The notes beneath the pieces are model-generated. The model ran no database searches, was not told where the DNA came from, and worked only from the letters and a program-made list of their open reading frames with translations. This document shows positions 23,846-35,334 of a DNA stretch of 64,000 nt, in pieces. Each line of letters opens with the position of its first letter. Positions within the stretch are counted from its first letter, which is position 1. The stretch comes from Bos javanicus (lineage: Eukaryota > Chordata > Mammalia > Artiodactyla > Bovidae), in NCBI RefSeq assembly GCF_032452875.1, contig NC_083875.1, forward strand, positions 80,002,178-80,066,177. Reading direction: 5' to 3'. Position numbers and translations under genes: made by a program.

Positions 23846-23896
23846 GTCGTGTCTGACTGTTGGTGACCCCATGGACTATAGCTACAAGGGAAGTCC
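23846..23896 (-). mobile_element. Internally deleted 51-bp Bov-tA
   Basis: On the minus strand the tRNA-like start 'ggacttcccttgtagct' is fused directly to the last part of the Bov-A tail ('atagtccatggggtcacc...'). About 150 bp of the usual interior is absent. Confidence 0.7.
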
Positions 23897-23924
23897 AAAC
23901 CAATATATATATGAAGTGAAAGTC

Positions 23925-24122
23925 ACTTCCCTTGTGGCTCAGCTGGTAAAGATCCACCTGCAATGCAGGAGACCTGGGTTTGATCCCTGGGTTGGAAAGA
24001 TCCCCTGAAGAAGGGAAAGGCTACCCACTCCAGTATTCTGGCCTGGAGAAATCCATGGACTGTATAGTCCATGGGGTTGCAAACAGTTGGACATGACTTA
24101 GTGACTTTCACTTTCACTTTCA
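23925..24122 (+). mobile_element. Bov-tA SINE
   Basis: Head 'cttcccttgtggctcagctgg', B box 'ggtttgatccctgg', Bov-A body, tail '(ctttca)n'. First of two same-strand Bov-tA copies. Confidence 0.94.
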
Positions 24123-24138
24123 AAGGATGCTATTTGTT

Positions 24139-24349
24139 GGGCTTCCCTGGTGGCTCAGGTGGGTAAAGAATCTCCCTGCAATGTGGGAGACCCAGATTCA
24201 ATCCCTGAGTGGAGAAGATCCCCTGGAGAAGGGAATGGCAACCCACTCCAGTATTCTTGCCTGGAGAATCCCATGGACAGAGGAGCCTGGTGGGCTACAT
24301 TCCATGGGGTCGCAAAGAGTCGGACACGACTGAGCAACTACACTACTAC
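24139..24349 (+). mobile_element. Bov-tA SINE
   Basis: Head 'gggcttccctggtggctcagg', full Bov-A body and tail 'gactgagcaactacactactac'. It lies 16 bp after the preceding copy. Confidence 0.94.
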
Positions 24350-25037
24350 TCTTATTTGTTTCTTTGGTATATTTCAGACTTTCACAACCGTAACTACTTT
24401 CTAATTTCAGAACATTTCATAAATCTGAAAATAAACCCATACTCATTAGCATTCACCCCTTATTCCCCCTCTTCCCCTCAGCCCCTGGAAACCATGAGTT
24501 GCCATACTTTCTGAATGTCTCTATGGATTTGCCTATTCTGGATACTTAATATAAATGAGATTATATTCTATGTCGCTTTTTACTAATATGACTGGTTTCT
24601 TTCACTTAGCATGTTTTCATAGTTCATCCATGTTGTAGCATCTGTACTTTGTCCTTTCTGTGGCTGGAGAATATTCCAATTTATTTATCCATTCACCAAC
24701 TGATGGGCCTTTTTCCACCCCCACCCCCCACTTCTTGGCTATTATGAATAATGCTTCTATGAATATTTGTGTACAAGTTTTTAAGTCAACATATGTTTTA
24801 ATTTCTTTTGGTATAAACCTAGAAGTGGAATTGTTGGGCCGTATGATAACTTGATATTTAACTTTTTGAGGAACTTCTAAACTGTTTTCTAAAGTGGCTG
24901 CACCATGTTATATTGCCATCAATAGTGTTTGAGGGTTTCTATTTCTCCATATTCTTATAAGCACTTGTCATTGTCTGTCTTTTGTATTTTAACCTCATTG
25001 TGGTTAGTTTTTATTTGCATTAACCTAGTGACCAGTA

Positions 25038-25291
25038 CAATGGCACCCCACTCCAGTACTCTTGCCTGGACAATCCCATGGACGGAGGAGCCTGGAAGGC
25101 TGCGATCCATGGGGTCGCTGAGGGTCGGACACCACTGAGTGACTTCAATTTCCTGCATTGGAGAAGGAAATGGCAACCCACTCCAGTGTTCTTGCCTGGA
25201 GAATCCCAGGGACAGGGGAGCCTGGTGGGCTGCCATCTATGAGGTCACACAGAGTCAGACACGACTGAAGTGACTTAGCAGTAGCAGTAGC
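25038..25291 (+). mobile_element. BOV-A2 SINE in L1
   Basis: Two Bov-A units with a 'cagtagcagtagcag' tail. The target duplication is 'agtgaccagta' (25027-25037) and 'agtgactagta' (25292-25302), one difference in 11. Confidence 0.94.
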
Positions 25292-25385
25292 AGTGACTAG
25301 TATTGGCCAGTTGGGTATGTTCTTTGGAGAACTATCTATTAATATTCTTTGTTTGTTTTTTCAATTGAGTTATTTGACTTTTTAT

Positions 25386-25572
25386 TTTGTTGTTGTTCAG
25401 TCACTAAGTCATGCCCAATTCTTTGTAACCCCATGGACTGTAGCACACCAGGCTTTTCTGTCCTTCACTATCTCCTGGAGTTTGCTCAAACTCGTGTCCA
25501 TTGAGTCTGATGCCATCCAACCATCTCATCCTCTGTCACCCTCTTCTCCTCCTGCCATCAATCTTTCCCAGC
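25386..25572 (-). mobile_element. BovB 3' tail fragment in L1
   Basis: Minus-strand BovB 3' end of about 187 bp, tail at left ('tgttgttgttcagtcactaagtc') and truncated at 'caatctttcccagca'. Confidence 0.9.
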
Positions 25573-26089
25573 AGTTGTAAAATTTCTTTATATATATCCT
25601 AGAGATACATCCTTTATCAGATAGATACATGCTTTGCAAATACTTTCCTTCATCCTGTAGATTACAGGTCATTTAAAAAATATGACCTTAATGATATCCT
25701 TTGAAGTAAAAAAAGAGTTTATAATTTTTCTGAAGTCCAATTTATCCGTTTTTGTGGTTTATTTTTCATTTGGGCTTTTGGTATCATATCTGAGAAACCC
25801 CTATGTGAACCAAGGTCATTAAGATTTACTCATACATTTCCTTTGTGTGATTTTAGTTCTTATATGTAATTTCATGATCCATTTTGAGTTAATTTTTGTA
25901 TATGGTGTGAGGTAGAGTCCCAACTTCATTCTTTTCCGTATGGATACCCAGATGTCTCAGCATAATTTGTTGAAATGATTTCCCCACTGAATTGTCTTGG
26001 CACTCTTGTAGAAAACTCATTGAACATAATGTGAATCTGAACTGCAATTCTATTCCATTCGTTCATTTATATATTCTTATGCCAGTATT

Positions 26090-26368
26090 TGGAGAAGGCG
26101 ATGGCACCCCACTCCAGTACTCTTGCCTGGAAAATCCCATGGATGGAGGAGCCTGGTAGGCTGAGTCCATGGGGTCACGAAGAGTCGGACACAACTGGGC
26201 GACTTCACTTTCACTTTTTCACTTTCATGCGTTGGAGAAGGAAGTGGCAACCCATTCCAGTGTTCTTGCCTGGAGAATCCCAGGGACGGGGGAGCCTAGT
26301 GGGCTGCCGTCTATGGGGTCACACAGAGTCAGACACGACTGAAGCGACTTAGTAGCAGCAGCAGCAGA
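26090..26368 (+). mobile_element. BOV-A2 SINE in L1, perfect TSD
   Basis: Complete dimer from 'tggagaaggcgatggcacc' to the CAG tail. The TSD 'atgccagtatt' is at 26079-26089 and 26369-26379 without mismatch. Confidence 0.96.
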
Positions 26369-27107
26369 ATGCCAGTATTACTCTGTTTTTTTTTACTCTT
26401 GTTTGTAGTAAATTTTCAAATTGGGGAATGCACTTCCTCCAACTTTGTTATTTTTTAAGATTGTTTAGGCTATTGTGGGGCCCTTGTAATATTATATAAA
26501 TTTTAGAATTAGCTTTCAATTTCTGCAAAGAAGCCAGCTAAGATTTTGATAAGGATGGTGTTGAAGTTCTGTATCAATTTGGGAATATTATTGTCTTAAT
26601 AATATTGTCTTCTAATTTATGAACATAGAATATCTTTTCCTTTGTTTAGGTCTTCTTTGTTTCCTTTCAATAAATATTTTATGGCTTTCAGTGTATGCCT
26701 TGCAGTTATTTTATTAAATTTATTACTGAGTTTTTTATTCTTTTTGATGCTGTCGTAAGTAGAATTTCATTTCCAGATTTAGTGTACGGCATGCAATTGA
26801 TTTTTGTATAGCATTCTTGTATCTTGCTACCTTGCTAAACTTGTGTATTAATTCTAATGGTGTTTGAGAATTCCTTGGGATTTTCTATATATAAGATCTT
26901 GTCTTCTGTGAATAGGGATAGTTTAATTTCTTTTTTTTCCCCAATCTGAATGCCTCTTATTTATTTTCCTTGCCTAATTGTCCTGGCTAGAACCTCCATT
27001 ACAATACTGAATAAAAGTGGCAAGAACAGACATCTTTGTCATTCCTGATATCAGGGGGAAGTGTTTCCATCTTTCATCATTAAGGATGGTATTAGCTATG
27101 GGCTTCT

Positions 27108-27614
27108 TTTTTTTTTTTTTCAATATGGGCTCTCTCTGTCTCCTCTGCCCCTTCATGATTTCAGCTCATTTTTGTGTTCTGTAGTACCAACCTGGCCCTG
27201 AATTTGCCTGATCTTTCAGTTGAAGGCCTCATCATCTTCTAATTTCTTGCTTCTCTCCAATTCTAGAAAAAAACAAATCTAATTGACTCAGCCAGGTCTA
27301 GGGGTTGGTTTCTTTTTGGTCAAGTGTCGTCTATGGTCCAAACTGCTGGAGTTTGGTAGAGGGCTGGGGCAGGCAGCACACGTGCCCCTGAGGCCCACAT
27401 CGGGGAAGATGAATTCGTCCCAGTCTTCTAATGACTAAATAATCTCAAAGACCCTCAATTCAATACAACTATATTTTCCTCTTCTTTGAGGAGGAAATGT
27501 GCTTATAGTTTGTGATTTCTTTTTTTGGTCTCTTGTGCAAAAAGTCATTGCTCACATAGAATCACAGAATAATACTCCATGTTCTTGTTTTTCATCCTTT
27601 ACATATAACCTATA
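27108..27614. other. Unassigned sequence after a poly(T) run; possible minus-strand retrocopy
   Basis: A run of T at 27107-27120 followed by non-L1 sequence to about 27450 would be a poly(A)-tailed insertion on the minus strand. I do not recognise the inserted sequence and find no clear TSD. Confidence 0.35.
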
Positions 27615-27960
27615 CAATTATTGCAATTTTGAGCAAGATTCCAATAGAATTTTTCAGAGAGGTTAAAAAAATAATTCTAAAGTTTATATAGAAGATGTCA
27701 GAATGGGGAAAATGTTATAGGAAGAGCTAAAGTAATTTTGAAGATGAAGAGTAGTGAACTAAGATTTACGTATAATTTGTGTACCTACATTAGAAACATC
27801 TTAAATGGGATTGGGACTGCTTAAAAAAATTATGAAACATGAAGCATTATGAAATACCATGAAGTTAGGATGATAAAAGAAACAGCTCTGCTGATATGGA
27901 ATAGTCTCTAGATGCTAAAAATGAGTGATATGTGATGTATGAATTTGTGGCAGACCAAGC
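27615..27960 (+). mobile_element. Old L1 ORF2 fragment
   Basis: 'gcaattttgagcaagattccaatag...tctaaagtttatatagaag...aagtaattttgaagatgaag' follows the L1 ORF2 C-terminal coding region on the plus strand. Decayed. Confidence 0.7.
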
Positions 27961-28294
27961 ATTTAAGCCATTAAATGACATCAAATGACATAATATCTGC
28001 TTATTCCTCACTGCTGAGAACACAGAGTTCTAAAAGGCTTGATTCAAGTTCTCTGCTCCCATTGGAGGTACAAAGGTATAGGCCACATCTTTTTACCAAA
28101 AATAGTCAGAAGGCAGGGAATGACTTTGAACATATGTGAGAACTGAATGTGATTAGGCTCACATGTGGCAAAGATTCCTCTGGCTGACATGTGGACAATA
28201 GATTAGAGGCGATTACAAAAGGATTAGAAATGATACAAGGAAAGCAATCACAGTAATCCAGAAGAGAGAGAAATGGTGACTGGCAATATGGAAG
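27961..28294. other. Unassigned sequence
   Basis: No gene or repeat recognised with confidence. Confidence 0.35.
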
Positions 28295-29195
28295 TGCTGG
28301 GGCCTGGCCGCTCACTACTGGAAAGCCAGTACTTGAGGAGCTAGGTTGGAGGAAAGGAAACTTTGCTTTATTTCAGAGGCTGGCACCTGGTGGGAGAAGA
28401 GGACTCATGTCTGAAGGCCAATTCCCCACTGACAATCAGTGGGGAAGAATTTTTAAAGGGGAGTCCAGGGGCATAGCGGAGAAGGCAATGGCACCCCACT
28501 CCGGTACTCTTGCCTGGAAAATCCCATGGATGGAGGAGCCTGGTGGGCTGCAGTCCACGGGGTTGCTAAGAGTCAGACATGACTGAGCAACTTCACTTTC
28601 AGTTTTCACTTTCATTCATTGGAGAAGGAAATGGCAACCCACTCCAGTGTTCTTGCCTGGAGAATCCCAGGGATGGGGGAGCCTGGTGGGCTGCCGTCTA
28701 TGGGGTCGCACAGAGTCAGCCACGACTGAAGCGACTTAGCATCAGCAGCAGCAGCAGCAGCAGGGGCATATAGACAGAGCAAGGCCATGCAGAAATAGCA
28801 GAGGCAGCTCTGACAGTCGTCTTGAATTGGTCGATGGTGGTCTGACCAGCATCATCTTGATTGTCCTGAGTACAGTTAATCTGCGGTTCCATGGTTGGTT
28901 TGTTCCCATTTCTTTGAGGCCAGTTCTTGGAATTGTGATAGCTTACGCCATGGCTACAGTCTGGTTATCATGTATTTAACTTCTTCCATCTAGTAGGGGT
29001 TTCAGTATCTATAAGACAGGTCACAGGATATGGCTCAGAATATTATCTATAGCCTTTGAGAAGGAACCAAAGGTCCTTGACTTTAATGACTAAACAACTA
29101 TGATTTGGTCTTGTTGGACTGTTTTCCTTTGCTTCTGCATCTTCTCACTTCTCTGATTAAATTTATTCTTTGACCAAAGTTTTTCTACAGACCAA
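28295..29195 (-). mobile_element. LTR-like element interrupted by BOV-A2
   Basis: On the minus strand the block has a polyadenylation signal AATAAA (28373-28368) close to its end, preceded by U3-like sequence up to about 29195. The general plan and single-copy length suggest an ERV LTR. Borders and family are uncertain. It contains an 11-bp inverted repeat (28422-28446) and the BOV-A2 at 28476-28760. Confidence 0.5.
28476..28760 (+). mobile_element. BOV-A2 SINE, perfect 10-bp TSD
   Basis: Complete BOV-A2 with CAG tail. The TSD 'caggggcata' is at 28466-28475 and 28761-28770. Confidence 0.96.
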
Positions 29196-29849
29196 AGGCA
29201 AGTGGAGGACATTGGAAGGAAAGACTGTAGGTCCTACCCTGTTTCAGGGGTGCTGATAAAGATGGAAAGAAATGGATGGATTTGAAAAATATTTATGAGT
29301 AAAACAGGAAGGACCTGGTGGTAGATAATGGGGAGTGGGGAGCATGAGGAGCATCAGAGTGACTCCCAGACACTTTAAAACATGTTCCTGCCTTCGGAGA
29401 ATTTCCAGTAATTAAACCAATACAGTAACAGCTGAAATTAGCCTCCTCTGGGGCTTTTTTTAGTGGGTGATTGCTGGTCTCTCCTGTCTTCACTGGGCCA
29501 GCCCCTTGCATCCTTGGCACCCCATCTTCATCTTTGAGTCTGCATCAGCACCTGGCTCAATGCTTGGCACGTGGTCATCAACATAGCCTTGTGGAACGAG
29601 TGCCAGTAACCACGGCACTTGCCAAGTGTTTAGAACCTTGTAACCAATTTGTCAAACAGAGTGGATTCAACACTGGAAGAACTGTATCAATCACTCTTTT
29701 TGAAAAAGGATCAATAAAAGGATAAGCAGTTAGATGTGAGATGTGGTATAATAACTGATGGACTGATTGAGATACAGATAAATTTAATTCGAAAGAACAT
29801 AGCCAACATCACTGTAAGGACTGAAGTTTGCTGCTCCTGTTCCTTATAA
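29196..29849. other. Old L2/MIR-like pieces, no gene
   Basis: 29535-29620 ('agcacctggctcaatgcttggcacgtgg') looks like an L2 3' end on the plus strand. The rest is unassigned. Confidence 0.4.
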
Positions 29850-30075
29850 CCGTGCTGCCTCTGCTAGGAACACTCTCCTTCCTGGGTCCTCAAATACCTG
29901 GAAAATGTCCATTGACTTTTTTGAGATGAGGCTTCATTTCCGGGCAGCATCTCATGATCCATCCAAATCAGGAGAACTTCAGTGATGGCATTAACACAGG
30001 CTAAGCCTGTCTGTGCCCAGCTGTCCCCTCTAAGGACAGGGACCTGGCTTGGTTCATTTTGCTCCCTAGAATCCA
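29850..30075 (+). mobile_element. L2 LINE 3' region
   Basis: 'cctctgctaggaacactctccttcctggg', 'tgagatgaggcttcatttcc' and 'aggacagggacctggcttggttcattttgctccctag' occur in the L2 3' order. Confidence 0.6.
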
Positions 30076-30391
30076 TTAGAATCCTTTCTTAATTAGTCTA
30101 AGATTCTCTTGTGATCAAAGTGATTATCATCCTTATAATCATTTTGATTATAAGGATTATAAGATAAAGAAAGGAACAAGCAAGAATGATCACTAAGTTA
30201 TGGTTAAATACGTGATAGGAAATATTAATTAGTCAAATGTTACCAAGGACCACAAAACACAGTTTATTCAAGTTAGGGGCAGCATGGTTTAGAAAGAAAG
30301 AGTACTGAACTTTGGACTCAGAATTCCACTGCTGACACTTCATTTTTCTCTCTACAGGAGTTTTGATTTCTCATCTACTAAAGGTCTGGGG
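30076..30391. other. Unassigned sequence with a perfect hairpin
   Basis: Contains a 13-bp perfect inverted repeat with a 3-nt loop (30129-30157) and the left target copy of the BovB to the right (30380-30391). No gene seen. Confidence 0.5.
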
Positions 30392-30429
30392 TCGAGATTG
30401 TAGGAATCAGCAAACTAAAATGCACTGCA

Positions 30430-31044
30430 ATGGGTGAATTTAACTCAGATGACCATTATATCTACTACTGCGGGCAGGAATCCCTTAGAAGAAATGGAGT
30501 AGCCATCATGGTAAACAAAAGAGTCCGAAATGCAGTACTTGGATGCAGTTTCAAAACCGACAGAATGATCTCTGTTCGTTTCCAAGACAAACCATTCAGT
30601 ATCGCAATAATACAAGCCTATGCCCCAACCAGTAACGCTGAAGAAGCTGAAGTTGAACGGTTCTATCAAGACCTACAAGACCTTTTAGAATTAACACCCA
30701 AAAAAGATGTCCTTCTCATTATAGGGGACTGTAATGCAAAAGTAGGAAGTCAAGAAACATCTGGAGTAACAGGCAAATTTGGCCTTGGAGTACGGAATGA
30801 AGCAGGGCAAAGACTAATACAGTTTTGCCAAGAGAACGCATTGGTCATAAAAATACCCTCTTCCAACAACACAAGAGAAGACTCTACACACGGACATCAC
30901 CAGATGGTCAACACCAAAATCAGACTGATGATATTCTTTGCAGCCAAAGATGGAGAAGCTCTATACAGGCAGCAAAAACAAGACCGGGAGCTGACTGTGG
31001 CTCAGATCATGAGCTCCTTATTGCCAAATTTAGACTTAAATTGA
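30430..31044 (+). pseudogene. BovB endonuclease fragment
   Basis: A 204-codon frame with the AP-endonuclease-like fold blocks: SDDHYIYYCGQESLRRNGVA, then APTSNAEEAEVE, then LLIIGDCNAKVG (the usual GDWN motif here reads GDCN). The N-terminal catalytic Glu block is cut by the 5' truncation: the preceding ILGISELKW equivalent is only partly present and out of frame. After about residue 140 a frameshift leads into a wrong frame; the true continuation is at 30825-31367. Inactive LINE relic. Confidence 0.88.
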
Positions 31045-31650
31045 AGAAAGTAGGGAAAACCACTAGACCATTCAGGTATGACCTAAGTCAAATCCCTTAT
31101 GATTATACAGTGGAAGTGAGAAATAGATTTAAGGGACTAGATCTGATAGACATAGTGCCTGATGTACTATGGATGGAGGTTCGTGACATTGTACAGGAGA
31201 CAGGAATCAAGACCATCCCCATGGAAAAGAAATGCAAAAAAAGCAAAATGGCTGTCTGGGGAGGCCTTACAAATAGCTGTGAAAAGAAGAGAAGTGAAAA
31301 GCAAAGGAGAAAAGGAAAGATAAGAGCATCTGAAAGCAGAGTTCCAAAGAATAGCAAGAAGAGATAAGAAAGCCTTCCTCAGCGATCAGTGCAAAGAAAT
31401 AGAGGAAAACAACAGAATGGGAAAGACTAGAGATCTCTTCAAGAAAATTAGAGATACCAAGGGAATATTTCATGCAAAGATGGGCTCATTAAAGGACAGA
31501 AATGGTATGGACTTAGCAGAAGCAGAAGATATTAAGAAGAGATGGCAAGAATGCACAGGAGAACTGTACAAAAAAGATCTTCATGACCCAGATAATCATG
31601 ATGGTGTAATCACTCACCTAGAGCCAGACATCCTGGACTATTAAGTCAAG

Positions 31651-32634
31651 TTGGCCTTAGGAAGCATCACTACGAACAAAGCTAGTGGAGGTGATGGAAT
31701 TCCAGTGGGGCTATTTCAAATCCTGAAAGATGATGCTGTGAAAGTGCTGCACTCAATATGCCAACAAATTTGGAAAACTCAGCAGTGGCCACAGGACTGG
31801 AAAAGGTCCATTTTCATTCCAATCCCAAAGAAAGGCAATGCCAAAGAATGCTCAAACTACTGCACAATTGCACTCATCTCACACGCTAGTAAAGTAATGC
31901 TCAAAATTCTCCAAGCCAGGCTTCAGCAATACATGAACTGTGAACTTCCAGATGTTCAAGCTGGTTTTCGAAAAGGCAGAGGAACCAGAGATCAAATTGC
32001 CAACATCCGCTGGATCATGGAAAAAGCAAGAGAGTTCCAGAAAAACATCTATTTCTGCTTTATTGACTATGCCAAAGCCTTTGACTGTGTGGATCACAAA
32101 AAAATGTGGAAAATTCTGAAAGAGATGGGAATCCCAGACCACTTGACCTGCCTCTTGAGAAACCTACATGTAGATCAGGAAGCAACAGTTAGAACTGGAC
32201 ATGGAACAACAGACTGGTTCCAAATAGGAAAAGGAGTATGTCAAGGCTGTATACTGTCACCCTGCTTATTTAATTTATATGCAGAGTACATCATGAGAAA
32301 TGCTGGGCTGGAAGAAGCACAAGCTGGAATCAAGATTGCTGGGAGAAATATCAATAACTTCAGATATCCATATGACATCACCCTTATGGCAGAAAGTGAA
32401 GAGGATCTAAAAAGCCTCTTGATGAAAGTGAAAGAAGAGAGTGGAAAGGTTGACTTAAAGCTCAACATTCAGAAAACGAAGATCATGGCATCTGGTCCCA
32501 TCACTTCATGGGAAATAGATGGGGAAACAGTGGAAACAGTGTCAGATTTTATTTTTTGGGATCCAAAATCACTGCGTATGGTGACTGCAGCCATGAAATT
32601 AAAAGATGCTTACTCCTTGGAAGGAAAGTTATGA
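31651..32634 (+). pseudogene. BovB reverse transcriptase fragment
   Basis: 327 codons covering most of the RT: SGGDGIPV, then AGFRKGRGTRDQIANIRW, FIDYAKAFDCVDH, CQGCILSP, and the palm motif region, which here reads YPYD instead of YADD, so the catalytic Asp pair is lost. A frameshift near 32570 moves the C-part to frame 32508-32810. Inactive. Confidence 0.92.
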
Positions 32635-33277
32635 CCAACCTAGATAGCATATTCAAAAGCAGAGACATAACTTTGCCAACAAAGGTCCGTCAAGTCAAAG
32701 CTTTGGTTTTTCCAGTGGTCATGTATGGATGTGAGAGTTGGACTGTGAAGAACGCTGAGCGCCGAAGAATTGATACTTTTGAGCTGTGGTGCTGGAAAAG
32801 ACTCTTGTGAGTGCCTTGGACTGCAAGGAGATACAGCCAGACCATCCTAAAGGAGACCAGTCCTAGGTGTTCATTGGAAGGACTGAGGCTGAAGCTGAAA
32901 CTCCAATACTTCGGCCACCTCATGCGAAGAGTTGACTCATTGGAAAAGACCCTGATGCTGGGAGGGATTGGGGGCAGGAGGAGAAGGGACGACAGAGGAT
33001 GAGATGGGTGGATGGCACCACCAACTTGATGGACATGAGTTTGGGGAAACTCCGGTTTTGGTGAAAAACAGGGAGGCCTGGCGTGCTTGATTCATGGGGT
33101 TGCAAAGAGTCGGACACGACTGAGCGACTGAACTGAACTGAACTGAACTGAAAGGTCTGGGGAGGGAGTTGGGCCACATCTGTAAGGTTCTTTCTAATTC
33201 CAAAAAGTCAGAGTAGCACGTTGCATGTTGGGAGGTCTGAGTCCTCATTCTATTCATCCATCATAGGTTACAGCCAA

Positions 33278-33400
33278 GGAATTCCCTGGTAGTCCAGAGT
33301 TAGGACTCTGTGTTTCCACTGCAGGAGGCATGGGTTTGATCCCTGGTCTGGAAACTAAGATCTCGAATGCCATGTACAATGGCCAAGAAAAAAAAAAAGA
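33278..33400 (+). mobile_element. CHR-2-type SINE
   Basis: 'ggaattccctggtagtccag', 'ggtttgatccctgg', 'aactaagatctcgaatgcc' and an A12 tail. Confidence 0.88.
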
Positions 33401-35334
33401 TTATCGCCAGACACTGTGCCAAGCCTGGCAGTAAAATGATGACTAAGAGTATTTTGTGCTTTCTCCTCACAGCCCAGTGGAGCAGGTGGGCAGGGAAGAG
33501 AGAAATCCTCCCTGTGGGTACCTCCAGGGGACACGTAGAGTCTATGCCTCGTTGGGACTCCACGCTCCTCTCTCCTTTCTGGTTTTGCCCCTGGCCTTTG
33601 TGCCTTGCACAGAGTAGTGTTCTTGAAAGAGTTGTTGGTGAGTAAATGAATAAGTGAACTGTCAAGATGGAGATATTCTGGAAGCAGGAATGAGGGGTCC
33701 CTGACATAGTCTGGGCCCAGGAGCTGAGGTGGAAGAGAGGTGAAAAAAGGCCTTCCAGGGGTATTAGTAAGTAGGATTAGCTGGTGAAATGTGTGTGGGG
33801 TGAAGCTTGCAGGCAGAGGAGACGGTGGAAGCCAGGTGGAGAGATGGCTGGTGGAGGGGTCCAGTGGCCAGCACATAACGTGAGAGGCAGGGATGCAAGA
33901 AGTAGGAAGAAAGAGAGGCCTCAGGTTCCACTTGAGACCCAAGACTTCTCCAGTAGGTGAAGGTTTCAACCCCGAGCAAGAGTTAGGTTTGCTTTTCAAA
34001 TAGCCCACCCTTTCCCCACCTTGTGGCGTGTGGATGGGATGTAGACAGGACAGGGCTGGAAGGCTGTCCCTAGGAGGCTGTACTGGGGACAGTGTGAGTA
34101 CTATGGGATCAGAAAAATTAGGGTAGAGGTCAGAGAAGTATTTCAAAGGTGAAACGGACTGGAGGTGTATTATGTGGATGTGGAGAGTGAGGGAGAGTGG
34201 GTTTAGAGTCCCCACCAAGTGTTTGACTTGGGTGACAGATTGGGACAGTAAGTGAGCTCAGGAAAGGAGCAGGAGAGCAGGTGGAGAGGAAGAGGTGCCT
34301 GACATAGCCTGAAGTGCCCCCGGGCAGGTGTGCAGCAGGCTGTCCAGAAGATGTGGCTGCAGACACAAATCTGAGAGGTGTCAGAGAATCGCTGTTCTGG
34401 AACCCTGAGAAAAGCATGATCACTCGGGAGAGTGGACAGAGAAAAAGGCGGAACTTCCCCACTTAGAGCATCAGTGATTGTGGTGCCCAGGGAGAAGCCA
34501 GACTGCAGATTTTAGCAGGAGGGAGAGTCATTGAGAAGACAAATTTGAAAGGCTAGATGATTGATGGGAAGGACATGGGTTCTAGAATGGGGATGTGGAT
34601 AGGATTTGAGGCTGTTCAGAGACTGTAGGAAAGAGGTATTTTTTTTAACAACATATGACAGGTGGATCTAGGCCCAAACAAGCATGACTGATGGCACTGG
34701 AGACACAGGTAGGCTAGAGAGACCTGGACAGGGCCAGACTCAGGAGAAGCCGTGGCAGGGAGTGAACCTGCAGATCCCAAGGTCTGTAATACTGAAACCA
34801 AACAAAGGCACAGTTGAAAAAACTGCTATGGTATTTTTCAAACAATGCTGGGAATCATTTTCCTTAGACTGATGCTATAATTTATTAGCAAAGTGAGTCA
34901 CTTTGGAGAGGAAAGAGAAGAGTACAAGTCAAGACAACAGGCATAAACAGCAACTGCTTCACATCAGCTGGGGTTCACTGTCATTTTAATTTGAGATCGC
35001 GATCATTGGTTTTGTAATCGGGAAATTTTCTATTGTTTTGGTAACATAAATATCTGTTTCACATCTGATGATTCCCTGAGGGGTCACCCCAGCCAAGGTG
35101 TCCCTTCTTCTATATTAAAATTGGGAATATTGTCTTGAAAAAAATCTTAAATAGAAATATAGATGTGCAAAGAGTTGGTCTTGTCTTTGAAATCTTACTC
35201 TATAAGTATGTGCAAAATTTTATTAAAATTTTGATGACATCTTTTTCATAGGGTACAAAAATTCCTAGGTAACAAGAGCAGGAAGAAACAAAGACAGATA
35301 CTATAAGATATGAACTTTCAGGTCGAATCCTCAG
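33401..35334. other. Gene-free stretch with probable old L2 sequence
   Basis: 33590-33660 ('ccttgcacagagtagtg...gttggtgagtaaatgaataagtgaa') is like an L2/MIR 3' end. 33700-34650 has the purine-rich, 'aggagg' style of L2-related sequence, but I cannot fix a family. The 287-codon minus frame 34218-33355 runs into the CHR SINE and is not considered a gene. Confidence 0.4.

Larger units (their letters stand above)
24350..27107 (-). mobile_element. Antisense L1 (L1M-type), with three insertions
   Basis: A long antisense L1: 3' UTR/ORF2 end from 24360 ('tttcacttagcatgttttcatagttcatccatg'), continuing through 25580-26040 and 26400-27100 ('tttgtcattcctgatatcagggg', the ORF2 interior read antisense). 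It is interrupted by BOV-A2 (25038-25291), a BovB tail (25386-25572) and BOV-A2 (26090-26368). No functional ORF remains. Confidence 0.85.
30392..33150 (+). mobile_element. BovB LINE, 5'-truncated, perfect 12-bp TSD
   Basis: The copy begins in the endonuclease ('attgtaggaatcagcaaact') and ends in (ACTGA)n. The TSD 'aaaggtctgggg' is at 30380-30391 and 33151-33162. The endonuclease frame (30430-31044), linker (31417-31644), RT (31651-32634) and C-part (32508-32810) are separated by frameshifts and a stop at 31642-31644. This is one of the best-preserved BovB copies, but it is inactive. Confidence 0.97.

Noticed and set aside
24150..24404. Open frames in all SINE copies (e.g. here, 26089-26352, 48942-49223)
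   Set aside because: They are chance translations of Bov-tA and BOV-A2 sequence, repeated identically at many sites.
29471..29725. 84-codon frame
   Set aside because: It overlaps an L2-like 3' end and has no exon borders.
33355..34218. 287-codon open frame on the minus strand
   Set aside because: Its 3' part runs into a CHR SINE with a poly(A) tract (hence a Phe run), its composition is Pro/Ser/Leu-rich like antisense of purine-rich repeat sequence, and it has no splice or start support.
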